Positions 1-9,795 are shown, counted from the first letter of the stretch. The stretch: DNA of 64,000 nucleotides from Cytauxzoon felis (GCA_020283715.1 JAIQCW010000121.1:116499-180498); one strand, 5' to 3'. The notes: generated by a model not told the origin, from the letters alone. Program-made: numbers and translations.

Positions 1-1
1 T

Positions 2-2023
2 GAAGGATTAACACCTAATAGTGGTTTCAAGGGTTATAAGCATGATCTTGGCGCTAAGGAGACTATAGATAAAGTTAAAATACATGGAAATGACACGGGA
101 ATTACCGGAACTGCTCTTCAAGATAAACGATACATATTCGTATATTATGCATCATCTGATGAAAATCTTCAAAAGCCATATTTGATATGTTTATCGAAGG
201 AGGGTAGAGCATCACCCACCACTGGAGATAATATATGGTATAAACGTACGGGAACTTATCCTAATTATACATGGACCGATGACAGTGGTAGTTATAATAA
301 TAAAGACCCAAACACTATTTCCGGACTTGCAGGAAACCTCACTACAATTAAAAATGCACTTGATGCTTCTAATGATACAGGTTATCCTATACCTGTTGAT
401 AGAACTGACGATCTTCCTAATGAAGTTGGCACTGAAAACAGTGTTAAAATACGTATTGATAAGACGGCACTCGGTTATAATAATGATGATACTGGAAATG
501 AAATAACTAATCCTTCTGATATTACAGCTGGTAAGATTAAAGTTTTCTTGAAAAATAACGAACCCAAGTTTGGTTTTAAACGTTACATGCATAAAGTGAA
601 GGGGACTGGTGTTAATGAATATAAGAAGATGAGTAGTGTTACATATAAAAATGGAGGTAATACTATAACTGGTATAACTGCTACAAGTAATGTCCACTAC
701 GTCTATGTATATTATGGAGGAAACGATCGCAATACACCGTTGTTGATAGCTGTATGTACAAGACCTAGTTCTGGTACCGATATATGGAAATATTATAAAA
801 ATGATCAACCTACTAATGAAAATAATACAAATTGGTCTGAAGAAACTATTAATGGAGATCCGAATAACACCAATAACGCCTTCTTAATGCAACTCGATAA
901 ACTGAATGACCAGGCACTTCAGAAGGATGTAATTCATATAGAGAAGACCGAAATTAAGGGTGTAAACAGTATTCGTCAATATTATACTGGTTATCAAGGC
1001 ACAACACCAATTACTGTTGAGAAGTCAGATGATGCTCAAAAGGTACCTTCAGGATATGTGAGGTATAAACATCAAGGAACTATTAATAATCCCATAATTA
1101 AACACAATGGCATTGAATTGACGTTTGATCCAAATCCTCCAACAGCTCAAGCAGTATACGTATATTATGAGAAGGATAATGACAGTGATCATCAATTCCC
1201 ATTAATTGTCTGTGTCGATACGGGAAGTAATCCTTGGAAATATTACAAGAGAGGGAATACGTGGAAGGAAGAATCCGAACTTCGAAGCATAAATCCAGAA
1301 AATCCAAGCAGTACTAGGGATGGTCTTGATACACTTCAACAGAAACTCAATGATGTTAAAGGGAAATTTGAAGTTAAACTTGATAAGAGTGCTTCTTACG
1401 GATTTAATAGCCAAATTGATGTATCTAAAGATACTGGTGGTACGGCTGTTACAGGGTATACTTATTATAGACATTCTAGAAGTACAGCATTTAAGATAGA
1501 AAAGGTTAGGTATAATGGAAATGTTGTGGGAGGTTTCCCTTTACCTATTGAAAATATCACAGAAGTTAATGTGTATTACAGCAATACGGACCTCAATAAA
1601 CCTCTACTTATGTACACAAGATTAACTACTACTCCTAATCATAAATATTATGGAAGGGGTATGAAATGGTGGGAAATTACAAAACTTAGTGGTCAAGCAC
1701 CAAATGCTGCTGACCTTCAACCTCATCTCGAAATGTTGTTGAATAGACAGGGTACTTTTAAAGAGTTGATTTGTTTCGATAACGGTGACCATTGGTCCCC
1801 AATTCTTATGTTATCGTTTTCGCTCGGAACCATTTATGCTTTTTACCCCACGATATCCCCATATTCTTTAATTGATCCTGAAAGGGCTGAAAAAATTGAT
1901 TTATGGATTGCGGTTACATGTGCAATGCCAAATCTCGCCCTCGCTATTTTAGATTTGGATAATGTTGACATGGGTCCTGGTGGTAATGGTCCTGATAATA
2001 ATTGGAGAGACAGATGGTGGTGA
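2..2023 (+). CDS. FAINT-repeat protein with C-terminal membrane segments, 5' truncated by window edge
   Basis: The frame is open from base 2, so the gene starts before the window. About four FAINT (DUF529)-like units are visible, each ending in a VYVYY-type strand followed by a short hydrophobic PLL(I/M) strand and a (W)KYYK-type motif (around bases 148-190, 700-800, 1150-1220 and 1565-1640). FAINT units are typical of secreted piroplasm proteins, many of them exported to the host cell. After the last unit the protein becomes hydrophobic (about 1795-1965, at least two membrane segments), then ends in a Gly/Asn/Trp-rich stretch before TGA at 2021-2023. The same frame stays open beyond that stop to 2371 and encodes more hydrophobic segments. 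Base composition is less AT-rich than most genes further right. A subtelomeric-type or Tpr-like membrane family is plausible. The FAINT call is firm; its function is unknown. Confidence 0.8.
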   Translation, partial: EGLTPNSGFKGYKHDLGAKETIDKVKIHGNDTGITGTALQDKRYIFVYYASSDENLQKPYLICLSKEGRASPTTGDNIWYKRTGTYPNYTWTDDSGSYNNKDPNTISGLAGNLTTIKNALDASNDTGYPIPVDRTDDLPNEVGTENSVKIRIDKTALGYNNDDTGNEITNPSDITAGKIKVFLKNNEPKFGFKRYMHKVKGTGVNEYKKMSSVTYKNGGNTITGITATSNVHYVYVYYGGNDRNTPLLIAVCTRPSSGTDIWKYYKNDQPTNENNTNWSEETINGDPNNTNNAFLMQLDKLNDQALQKDVIHIEKTEIKGVNSIRQYYTGYQGTTPITVEKSDDAQKVPSGYVRYKHQGTINNPIIKHNGIELTFDPNPPTAQAVYVYYEKDNDSDHQFPLIVCVDTGSNPWKYYKRGNTWKEESELRSINPENPSSTRDGLDTLQQKLNDVKGKFEVKLDKSASYGFNSQIDVSKDTGGTAVTGYTYYRHSRSTAFKIEKVRYNGNVVGGFPLPIENITEVNVYYSNTDLNKPLLMYTRLTTTPNHKYYGRGMKWWEITKLSGQAPNAADLQPHLEMLLNRQGTFKELICFDNGDHWSPILMLSFSLGTIYAFYPTISPYSLIDPERAEKIDLWIAVTCAMPNLALAILDLDNVDMGPGGNGPDNNWRDRWW

Positions 2024-2371
2024 CATTTAATTTGGCTTGGTGGGATAATATACCTCATTTGCCTATACGTATTCTTCACTACACTCCACTTTCCTGATGG
2101 TTGGATTGGTCGTCATGTGAAGGATAATTTATATGTCGTTGGATTTTTTGGTGTGACCTTCAATACAGTTCAGGAGCTTATGGAATCTACAGGTTTTGGT
2201 GGCGGTGATAAGCAGAGTCATGATGGCTTTGTAGGATCTATCAATCAGTTTAATGTATTATTAATGTTAATAACTTGTGTATGTACAATGTTCCCATGTG
2301 ATGGGTATTTGAAAAAAGATATTATTTTTTATGGGGATAAATTACACCATAATTATGGGGACGCCACATAA
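2024..2371 (+). pseudogene. In-frame continuation of the FAINT/membrane gene after a TGA stop
   Basis: This segment is in the same frame as the upstream gene and separated from it only by the TGA at 2021-2023. It encodes two or three further hydrophobic stretches (about 2027-2085, 2120-2170 and 2245-2300) and ends with TAA before a dispersed repeat. It has no convincing independent start with a leader; the first ATG-like positions lie inside the membrane-like sequence. The simplest reading is that gene and continuation were one longer multipass protein, now split by a nonsense change, or that a short intron removes the stop. I saw no obvious GT-AG pair that does so cleanly. Confidence 0.5.
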
Positions 2372-2399
2372 TATTTTACTCGCCATATCACTTATCTAC

Positions 2400-2655
2400 C
2401 CCAGGCCCAATCCAACTCTACTTCGTCTTGCAGACAGCGCTCCACTTGAGGTTCGTCCTGCCGTCAGCTCTTCCAATTACCTATCTCTAAAGAGTATAGC
2501 CACTCCCAGAGATCGTGGCAGAAGTGGAGGTGTACTACAAGACCTCAAGTGGACCTGGAAGCGATCTACGGGAGCTGGAAGGGGAGATAAATAGAGAAGC
2601 TGTCTGCAAGACAACCTCAGGTGGAACAGACGTGATATAAGATGAGGTGGATTGG
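2400..2655. repeat. Dispersed repeat element, copy 1
   Basis: GC-rich block made of the modules shared by all copies in this window: a CTTGCAGACAGC module, CCACTTGAGG, CCTGCCGTCAGC, an 'ccactcccagagatcgtgg' module and a 'gatctacgggagctgg' module. The left end carries CTTGCAGACAGC and the right end carries its reverse complement GCTGTCTGCAAG, so the element has inverted-repeat-like ends. It lies directly between the FAINT/membrane gene and the GWT1 3' exons. Confidence 0.75.
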
Positions 2656-2664
2656 ACATCATAT

Positions 2665-3336
2665 AGAGTAGACAACATTTTATTCATTTAACATTCATAC
2701 ATTTAGATTTTTATACATCTAATAAAGAGGGACTAGCATCGATACCTAATTCTGTATCATCGTTATTACTAACTTATTATATAACAAAGTTATGTTTAAT
2801 TAAATATCGTAATGGTCATTATAAATCAACATTACAAATACATTTAAAGTTTGTTGATGTTATTATTTTATATTAAATTATAGGGCATTTCTATTATTAT
2901 TATTATCTAATATCATTTTATATAAATTCAATATTAAATCATCACGTAGTCTAGTTTGTTTATTCCCCCACATTTAATAATAAACCCCATTAGAATAATG
3001 TGAGGTTTATGATGAATATATTATTACTTGGTCAATTTGGATCGATATCATCATTAATATTTGATTTATATAGTAAGTTGATAAAGATATAATTTTATAT
3101 TATATATAGTTGTTAATATAAATTATACATTAACTGATATACTCGGTAAACATTCATTTTATATATTTCTATTAGCAAATATATTAACGGGTCTTATTAA
3201 TATCTTCATCAAACCATATCTATTACCATTACCAATCTTTTTTATAATAGTCTATATCTATCTTCAAATCTGTATACGATGCGCTATCAAATTCGATCAC
3301 TTTATCAACAACTATAAAATGTCTAAAGATGATTGA
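2665..3336 (+). pseudogene. GWT1/PIG-W-like inositol acyltransferase, 3' exons only
   Basis: Four exons fit in phase: about 2665-2848, 2884-2953, 2994-3072 and 3110-3336 (TGA), separated by 35-40 nt GT-AG introns. The product matches the C-terminal half of GWT1/PIG-W, the ER membrane enzyme that acylates inositol during GPI-anchor synthesis. Visible landmarks, in the right order, are NKEGLASIPNS (canonical NREG...S.GY motif), SSRSLNNVRF (canonical SRR.AN..YV) and FLLANILTGLIN (nearly identical to the family signature FLLANLLTGLVN). The N-terminal half, with the YGVHWNFF region, is not seen upstream: the first exon begins right after a dispersed repeat and the FAINT gene precedes that. It may be a truncated pseudogene, a recombination product, or a gene with a distant 5' end. 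Family assignment is strong; integrity is doubtful. Confidence 0.7.
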
Positions 3337-3415
3337 AATGGAAGACTGATGATGGAAGATAGAAGTTGTTGATGCATACTGTTTTCATTTCATTATAATT
3401 CTTCTTCCCCACAAA

Positions 3416-3773
3416 TCACCCCACATAAGAATTTTCTTCGATAATCTTCTTGAGAATGAGATTGATTAATTCATTAATTTCATTATAATCTATATGATTA
3501 ACTTGTGTAAGAATAACATGATCAATTAATTTAAATTTAAACTTGTCGAATTCTTCAGTGATCTAAAGGTATATTTTTTTATTCATTGAAAAAAAATTTC
3601 CAACGTACAAATTTATCCAAGTCCAAGTCGAATTTATATTTAGACTTTAATAATTTGATCCGATCGTCCAATTTATCCAATTCTAGACGTCTATTGTTCT
3701 TTAATGCGTCACATTCAGCAGCCAATTCATTATATGCAGTCTCCGCAGACGATTGCAATTCATTTATCGCACT
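3416..3773 (-). CDS. Coiled-coil protein, 3' exons, 5' end unresolved
   Basis: Two exons fit in phase: 3773-3609 (after a TTCAG acceptor) and 3562-3416 (after CTTTAG), with a 46-nt GTACGT intron between them and a TGA stop at 3418-3416. The product is charged and helical (Glu/Lys/Asp/Leu rich), about 100 residues, with heptad-like spacing in the first exon. It converges on the GWT1 exons. The upstream intron would contain repeat copy 2, and the cysteine-rich reading frame at 4150-5148 lies beyond it; a phase-compatible junction to that frame could not be fixed. Function is unknown. Confidence 0.5.
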
Positions 3774-3807
3774 CTGAATTTATAAATATAATAAACAATA
3801 TAGATGA

Positions 3808-4065
3808 AGTCAGTCCACCTGAGGTCCAATCACTACCTTCAACTCTTCCACTAGGCGTGGAGCCTTCTCCACTCGAGGTCGTCCTGCCGTCAGCTTCTCT
3901 ATTTACTTCCCCCTCCGCTTCCCAGAGATCAGCTACGGGTTCCACTTGAGGTCATGTACTAACTTCTGCCACGATCTCTGGGAGTGGCATTACTCTTTAG
4001 AGATAGGTAATTGGAAGAGCTGTCTGCAAGACAAGGAGAGGTGGATATAATCTCGAGTGGAATTT
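3808..4065. repeat. Dispersed repeat element, copy 2
   Basis: It has the same modules as copy 1: CCACCTGAGG, a CACTAGGCGTGGAGCC module, CCTGCCGTCAGC, 'cccagagatcagctacgg', the 'ccacgatctctgggagtgg' module, and GCTGTCTGCAAGAC at the right end. One strand keeps an open frame reading VADLWEAEGEVNR. It probably lies in an intron or intergenic gap of the minus-strand coiled-coil or cysteine-rich genes. Confidence 0.75.
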
Positions 4066-4149
4066 GGTAATAATTACAATGATACATAATGGGGTAATTA
4101 TGGGGTAGAGACAGCTGTAGGAAGTGGAAGCAGAAGAACAATGACATTT

Positions 4150-5148
4150 CAGATCCTCCTTACATATCTCTAACTTGCTCGCCACTCCTCTTAATACTTT
4201 CACTAAGCATTTACATAATTTATCATCGTCTTTTATATCATCCTTATGTTGAGCATTAGCACCACCACTCGCCCCATTATTTTCAGGCAAACACACGCAT
4301 TTACACTTCTCACAACAGAAGAAATATTTCATTACATGACTTATACCGCACTTATATCCATCCTTTAGGCAGTTATTGTAATCGTAATCGCAACATTTGC
4401 AGGCTGTGTCCATATTGAATATTCTTAGTGGTATTTTTATCCAAAATGAGTATTCTCCAAATACTACGTCTGCAAGATCCTTGCAATTACACTTAGCTTC
4501 CTTCAACTTCTCCGTATACTCCTCAACGAGTTTAATGAAGCGACGGGTTTGACAGGAATCGCAATTACCGGTACAAGTACATGGAGTAGATGTAGCTTCT
4601 TGTGATTCTTCATTTTGAGCCTTGGGTTTTATAACCTCATTCACTAATACCGTGAAATTCTTAACTTCCTCACAAAATGTGGATATAGAATTACACTTTT
4701 TCCCATCGCTATTACAAGTACATCCACTCTCTTTATTACAACACATCATATCGCACAATTTCTTAAAGACACCGTTGGGATTATCTGTAGTAGTAGGTGT
4801 ACAACTACATTGTTGTTCATCGCATTTACATCCATTTCCAGTTGTACTGCTTCCACAAGTACCTGAACCTTCAGCACTTGTATTACATGCTGCATCATTA
4901 CAACTCTCTACACCATTTTTTACATTCTTTTCATTTTCAAGATTCTCCAATTGCGTAGCCGCTGTAATCATCTCCTTATATTTCTCAGCCACTTTATTAA
5001 CCTGATTCGTATTACAATTAGATTCAGACTGATAGTTAGATTGACGGCATTTATAATTATCATCCGTAGCCAATGGACATTTATCATCCTCTAACGTATT
5101 GATAAACCTCATGCAATTGGATAACCAGGAAGATCGTGAGGTAGTCAT
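4150..5148 (-). CDS. Cysteine-rich protein (surface-antigen-like), boundaries uncertain
   Basis: A long minus-strand frame starts with ATG at 5148-5146 and is strikingly rich in cysteine, with CxC, CxxC and CC pairs throughout, Lys/Asn/Thr linkers and no clear signal peptide at this ATG. The spacing of cysteines recalls variant-antigen families of piroplasms such as VESA1, but no diagnostic motif was recognised, so this is only a resemblance. The open frame formally runs to 3997, but its last ~50 codons are repeat copy 2 sequence, so the true end is probably near 4150, possibly at a splice donor (a GTAAGG lies near 4163). It may be an internal exon of a larger gene including the neighbouring coiled-coil exons. 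Confidence 0.5.
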
Positions 5149-5212
5149 GTAACCTCATGTGGAACGCCGAGTGGAAGAGAGTTGATTGTACTTCGAGTGG
5201 AGTAGAAACATA

Positions 5213-5550
5213 TCATTCATTTAAACATACTTTAACGGTTGATTTGAGGTCATTTTCGTATCTTGTACATGCATTATAGGCGATGTTATAGAGTTCTTTC
5301 CTTTCATCTTGGAATTTCTTGTGTTCATTTCTAGCGGCTTCGACGGCGTCAATCGCTAATTGGCGATATTTTCTGGTTGATGAGCTGATGAAAATGATGG
5401 AGCAACTCACTTTATCAAATCTTCAACATGTGCCAATACGGTCTGTTTAGTCAATTGAATCTCACGTTCGTGTTCTTCAATCAGCTTGCGATGGTCGACG
5501 GTATTGGCCTTGGTAACCTGTGGTAATAGATGAGGAAGATTGATACACAT
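5213..5550 (-). CDS. Small coiled-coil protein, two exons
   Basis: ATG at 5550-5548, exon 1 5550-5411, a 38-nt GTGAGT...CAG intron (5410-5373), exon 2 5372-5213 ending in TGA. The roughly 100-residue product is highly charged and helical throughout (Glu/Lys/Arg/Gln rich), predicted coiled coil, with no signal peptide. Composition and layout resemble the coiled-coil exons at 3416-3773, suggesting related genes. A GTATGT just before the stop could be a donor to a further exon. Function is unknown. Confidence 0.5.
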
Positions 5551-5626
5551 TTGGTTACCTTTTTAAAATTAAAGTCTTTTAAAATAGTGCTGTATATATA
5601 GATGAGTTTGTGGACATAAATCGTAC

Positions 5627-5953
5627 TTACTTGTCATTTTTGGCCTTGTACTTCGATGGAGGTTTGGTAGCCTTGATGGCAACAGTTCTTCCTTTGATAT
5701 CATTAATGACATCGCGATCTAATTTCACTAGAGTATTTATATTATTGTCATTGGTATTATTGGTGAAATTGAGGCATAATGTATTCTTTGGTATATATTT
5801 ACCCTTTAGTGAAGGGGACATTGGTACATCAAATCTTAATCCTTTACCACACCTCACCCAGCCTACTGGCAATTCACCATCGTATCCAGTACAGCCCTCA
5901 TTATTCACACATTTAGCACCGGCTATATCAACCCCCGACTCGTCAGTCATCAT
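5627..5953 (-). CDS. Hypothetical protein, probably an exon of a larger gene
   Basis: Open frame of about 108 codons with two Cys in the first third, a Gly/Pro-rich middle and a Lys-rich tail ending PSKYKAKNDK. A TTTTAG acceptor lies just upstream of the first codons (near 5967), so the reading could begin in an earlier exon. The stop TAA falls within an AAGTAAGTA sequence that would also serve as a donor, so an extra 3' exon is possible. No family was recognised. Confidence 0.35.
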   Translation of the reverse strand: MMTDESGVDIAGAKCVNNEGCTGYDGELPVGWVRCGKGLRFDVPMSPSLKGKYIPKNTLCLNFTNNTNDNNINTLVKLDRDVINDIKGRTVAIKATKPPSKYKAKNDK

Positions 5954-6093
5954 CAAAGTACCATTCTAAAACTAATGTACACATTTACCATTAAATTGGC
6001 GTAATAGATTTACATTTAAAAAATACATTTAAAAAATATTTAATTTAATATATACGTGGAGATTTAATACTTTAAATTGGATGCTATAGTGTG

Positions 6094-7224
6094 TCACGTG
6101 AATGGGCATAGTTGTGAAGGTTTGAAATTATGAAAATAGCCCTTTAATCTATCCCTAAAGACGGAAAAATTATTAAAAATCATCCAATCATATAGGGAAT
6201 TTGTACTTTTATCGTCCTCCGATGAAGTTGAGTCATGTGACTTGTCTACCCCATCAATAGTGTTTGAGGGTGGTTTCATATAGAGCTTATACCCCCAATA
6301 TGGGCACGAAGATTGTACTGTAGAGTAGAGATGTTCCAAATTAGTATACTTGATCTCTGGTATCCATGTATTACTCGATCCCAAAATCTTGTAATATTCT
6401 ACAGTGCCATTGTTATCATATTCTACTACACCACTCCACCATGCTCGTTTGTATAAATCATATGCATCATTAACGTTAAAAAACACCATAAATTCATCAT
6501 ATCTGGGGTCAAATTCAGTTATTTTACCCCCTTTTGTTGTTTTAATAATGGGCGGATATGTTGTGAAGATTGGTGTGCCTTGGAACGATTTATTATTTTT
6601 AGTAACAAATGCTAGAGATTCCTGTAGAGGTAGTAGGATATTTGTGACGTTCGCGTTATCTTTGAAGAAGTCCTTCAGCGTTAGACATTTCAACTTAGCG
6701 TTTTGATTCTGACGCCTTAGCTCCTCAACATGTGCCATACAGGCATTAGGATCCATAAAATGTAACAATACGTTTGGTATACCATTCTTGAAGGTATTTA
6801 TATTATGCCTTGATTCATTAGTACACCTCTTGGCACAACCCTCATCATCACTGAATAATTTATAAAATTCACATAATAATAAATTTACATCACTTGGTAG
6901 ACCCTTTATTTTATCAACTTTAACTGGTTTTACATTGTCTTTTACTCCCTTATTTAATGGATAATACGATACTATAGGGTTGTCATCATCATCTACTGCT
7001 ATATATACTTTAATATTATCCAATTGTTTATTAAATAAAAATCTACCCTTCAATAAATTATAGTAATCAAATATAGAGTTATTTAATGATGCTAAACATT
7101 TATTTTTATAAGAAGGCAGTGTATAAATCGTTACTCTATGATATCCAAGCCCATAGACATAACCATTAGGTAAAATCCCCAAATTAACATTACAAAATAT
7201 AAAAATTATAAATAATTTATACAT
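6094..7224 (-). CDS. Secreted protein of unknown function (376 aa)
   Basis: Single-exon gene with ATG at 7224. The first ~17 residues (MYKLFIIFIFCNVNLG) are a clear signal peptide. The mature part holds scattered cysteines, a DDDD stretch, several KxW/WxP-like aromatic patches and a Ser/Asp-rich low-complexity segment near residue 330. No transmembrane segment follows, so it is probably secreted or luminal. No FAINT unit or other domain could be named. It sits among lineage-specific genes, which suggests a parasite-specific role, but this is inference from position only. Confidence 0.7.
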   Translation of the reverse strand: MYKLFIIFIFCNVNLGILPNGYVYGLGYHRVTIYTLPSYKNKCLASLNNSIFDYYNLLKGRFLFNKQLDNIKVYIAVDDDDNPIVSYYPLNKGVKDNVKPVKVDKIKGLPSDVNLLLCEFYKLFSDDEGCAKRCTNESRHNINTFKNGIPNVLLHFMDPNACMAHVEELRRQNQNAKLKCLTLKDFFKDNANVTNILLPLQESLAFVTKNNKSFQGTPIFTTYPPIIKTTKGGKITEFDPRYDEFMVFFNVNDAYDLYKRAWWSGVVEYDNNGTVEYYKILGSSNTWIPEIKYTNLEHLYSTVQSSCPYWGYKLYMKPPSNTIDGVDKSHDSTSSEDDKSTNSLYDWMIFNNFSVFRDRLKGYFHNFKPSQLCPFT

Positions 7225-7232
7225 TTATTAAA

Positions 7233-7672
7233 TTAAAAAAAATTCATTATTAATGATCGAGATTCCATTATCAGCCATTGTATAATCTTCCTACAACACC
7301 ATAAGATTCCACACACCAATCTATACTCTAACCCAATGTACCTGAAGTTGTCTAGAAGATCTCTCATATTCCTAATTGAATATTGTACCATTGGTGAGGT
7401 TGTTATACCATACGATTTCCAATGGATATGGTCGAGTAGGAATAGCTGAGGTATTAAATCATTCATCGACCATCCTCCATAGACTACACATTAAACATTT
7501 GAGCCTTGTACATTTAATCTTTCATTCATTACTATATAATCGTCCATCCACACTTGACACATTTATACTTTCATTCCATTTCACCTCTCAGAGATATCTA
7601 CAGTTACTTTTACACATTGAGGAGCTTCAACACCTATGAACAACATCTCTTCATCCCAGTACCTCTAGTCAT
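7233..7672 (-). CDS. Kelch-repeat-like mini-protein, four exons
   Basis: A phase-consistent model: 7672-7663 (10 nt with ATG), 7633-7585, 7552-7533 (20 nt) and 7483-7233, introns 29-49 nt, total 330 nt or 109 aa. The spliced product contains one good Kelch blade: GRLYIYGG followed by WS.NDL...LD and a Trp-Lys pair at the expected spacing. Kelch propellers need about six blades, so this is a fragment, a decayed gene, or the visible part of a larger one. It ends 9 bases before the start of the secreted gene on the same strand. The blade is visible only after splicing, which argues that the introns are real. Confidence 0.4.
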
Positions 7673-7859
7673 TGTACTACAATACTATCGCATCAGCCTG
7701 TACATCTTACACATGGTGTAAATTATCCCCATAGACATGATAACATTTTATCAATCTCTAACACTATATGACCAAAATCGCTGAATTTTTGTTAAAATGA
7801 TATTTAATAAATTATTTCATATAATTGATGAAATGTGTAAATTATAAATTTATATCCTC

Positions 7860-9143
7860 ATGTATATTATAATAAAGTATAAACATCTGTACTATATATC
7901 ATTCTTATATATCATAAATCTATCATTAGGTAATAATCTAAATCTAACATTAGATATTGGTAAAAGATATAATTATAATAATGAAAGTTATAAATTAAAT
8001 TATGTATCATGGAATGGTCCAGATTATACATTAAGTAATTATAATCTATTTCCACCTATAGAATTATCAAAATTTGTATTTAATAATACATTATTAACAT
8101 CTGATTTAAATATTTTAAAAGATAGGATTATTGCAAATGTAACTGTATATTGGTATGATAATATACCATTGTTATTACAAATATATTCTAATAATTCTAT
8201 TCTATACTTGTATAATTATGTTGGTAGATTATTAATACAAGGTGAATTAAAATGTGGTGTTAATTTATTTACTATCAATCCAACACATTATATTATTAAT
8301 ATCAAATTAGATTTATCTAAACAAATTAATTATATTAATGAAAATGATAATAAATTAATTAATGTTACCATTGATGATATTAAATTCTCACCCTTCACTA
8401 AAATTACACATTACATACCCGATAATAAATTTAAAGTTACATCCATTACTAATGATAAATATCAAATCAAACATATCAATATACCCAATGAACTATTCAA
8501 ACATGTACACCTCTATAAATTCTATAATGATATTCTACTACTAGAATTCATCACATTTGATAATAAATACTTTATATTCCAACGAAATCTACTCAATCAA
8601 TTCAATCTCATTGATGATATACCCCACAAACAAAGTGGGGATAATGGGGTAATGAATGATGATGAATATGTGAGGGTATTGATGGATTTATTGAATACAA
8701 CAAATGTATCATTTAATAATGTAGGGTATGTAGATATAAGTAAAGGATCATTAGGGATAAAGAGATATAAATCAACATTTGATGTAGAATATATGAATAA
8801 ATTATATAAATCAAAATTAGAATTTATGGTGCTACCACATAGTTCTGGTACAAATTATAATTTAAAATGCTTTAAACACTTTAGAAATAATAATAAAAAT
8901 AAACCCTATATTATATCATCTATAGTTGATAATCAAACAAATATAAATGTACCAATACCCAATAAACCAATATACAATACTCTAATATGCCATAACCCAA
9001 ACAATAATAAATATATATTCATCGAATTCATAACTGAACATGATTTCTATTACACCATCTACAATAAAAATTCTTGGCAGCAATTGAAAAGATTCGGTAC
9101 GGAGGTCGAACATGATAAAGTGTATAAACTACTCTCCTCATAA
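7860..9143 (+). CDS. Secreted FAINT-like protein (427 aa)
   Basis: Single-exon gene starting at ATG 7860. The N-terminus is a signal peptide (hydrophobic residues about 9-24, ending near SLGNN). The body has FAINT-like units: alternating hydrophobic strands such as VTVYWYDNIPLLLQIYS and later YILIEF/YFIFQ strands, with Asn/Ile/Tyr bias from the AT-rich composition. No transmembrane segment follows, so secretion or export is likely. It is divergent from the FAINT gene at the left edge and much more AT-rich. Confidence 0.65.
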   Translation: MYIIIKYKHLYYISFLYIINLSLGNNLNLTLDIGKRYNYNNESYKLNYVSWNGPDYTLSNYNLFPPIELSKFVFNNTLLTSDLNILKDRIIANVTVYWYDNIPLLLQIYSNNSILYLYNYVGRLLIQGELKCGVNLFTINPTHYIINIKLDLSKQINYINENDNKLINVTIDDIKFSPFTKITHYIPDNKFKVTSITNDKYQIKHINIPNELFKHVHLYKFYNDILLLEFITFDNKYFIFQRNLLNQFNLIDDIPHKQSGDNGVMNDDEYVRVLMDLLNTTNVSFNNVGYVDISKGSLGIKRYKSTFDVEYMNKLYKSKLEFMVLPHSSGTNYNLKCFKHFRNNNKNKPYIISSIVDNQTNINVPIPNKPIYNTLICHNPNNNKYIFIEFITEHDFYYTIYNKNSWQQLKRFGTEVEHDKVYKLLSS

Positions 9144-9204
9144 ATCGACAAAGATTATTTAATATATATCATCTTGAAGATGGCTCTATAATTGTGTTTC
9201 TATT

Positions 9205-9330
9205 CGCCGTTCCCATTGAGGTCATTCCACCTATCCTTCCACTCGGCGTGGTGCCTCTTCTATTTAGTTATCCCTTCGCTTCCCTGAGATCAGCTGCGGG
9301 TTCTACATGAGGTTACAACCCTGTATTCGC
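9205..9330. repeat. Dispersed repeat element, partial copy 3
   Basis: Short copy carrying the CACTCGGCGTGG module, a 'ccctgagatcagctgcggg' module and a degenerate CCACTTGAGG. It lacks both GCAGAC ends. It lies 3' of the FAINT-like gene. Confidence 0.6.
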
Positions 9331-9654
9331 CAAGATGCCCTATATTTGTAGGGATAAAAAACACTATATGCCCTACTTTTTCAATGTATATTAAAGATAC
9401 TACACTAATGTAACATATATTAATATAATAATACAATTGAAGGATGATATATAGTTGTATGATGATATATACGTAATTATATAAATAATTATTATAATAT
9501 ATATACTATTTAACTACTAACATGAATTGATACTACTATAGTAACTATATTATACTAATAATAATAATACTAATTATATATACTTTTATAAATTAATAAA
9601 ATATTATACTTCAGTTATAAATTATTGAAGGAAGGTAATTACGGAATTTCTAGA

Positions 9655-9795
9655 ATATCAGACCTCAAGTGGACTACCCGTAGCCGACTAATGGTAGGCG
9701 TAGGGGGAACTAAATAGAGAGGCTACACGCCTAGTGGAAAGACCTCAAGTCAAGATTTGTCTGCAAGACAAAGTGAATATAATATGAAAGAAGGA
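9655..9795. repeat. Dispersed repeat element, partial copy 4
   Basis: Contains CCTCAAGTGG, a diverged 'accgtagccg' version of the 'agctacgggt' module, GGAACTAAATAGAGAGGC, and CTGCAAGAC near the right end. The modules are in the opposite orientation to copy 3, about 330 bp away. Confidence 0.6.

Noticed and set aside
2021..2023. TGA read as tryptophan (alternative genetic code)
   Set aside because: All the other well-supported genes here use TGA, TAA and TAG as normal stops, so a code change is not supported by a single case.
2477..2662. Short ORFs over the dispersed repeats
   Set aside because: They follow the repeat modules rather than any protein family and recur wherever the repeat occurs. 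They were treated as repeat sequence, not genes, apart from the two that lie in frame within a larger exon.
3229..3322. A minus-strand exon that joins in phase to the coiled-coil gene
   Set aside because: The opposite strand here encodes the strongly conserved C-terminal end of GWT1, so the minus-strand frame is most likely a chance antisense reading. The coiled-coil gene is taken to stop at 3416.
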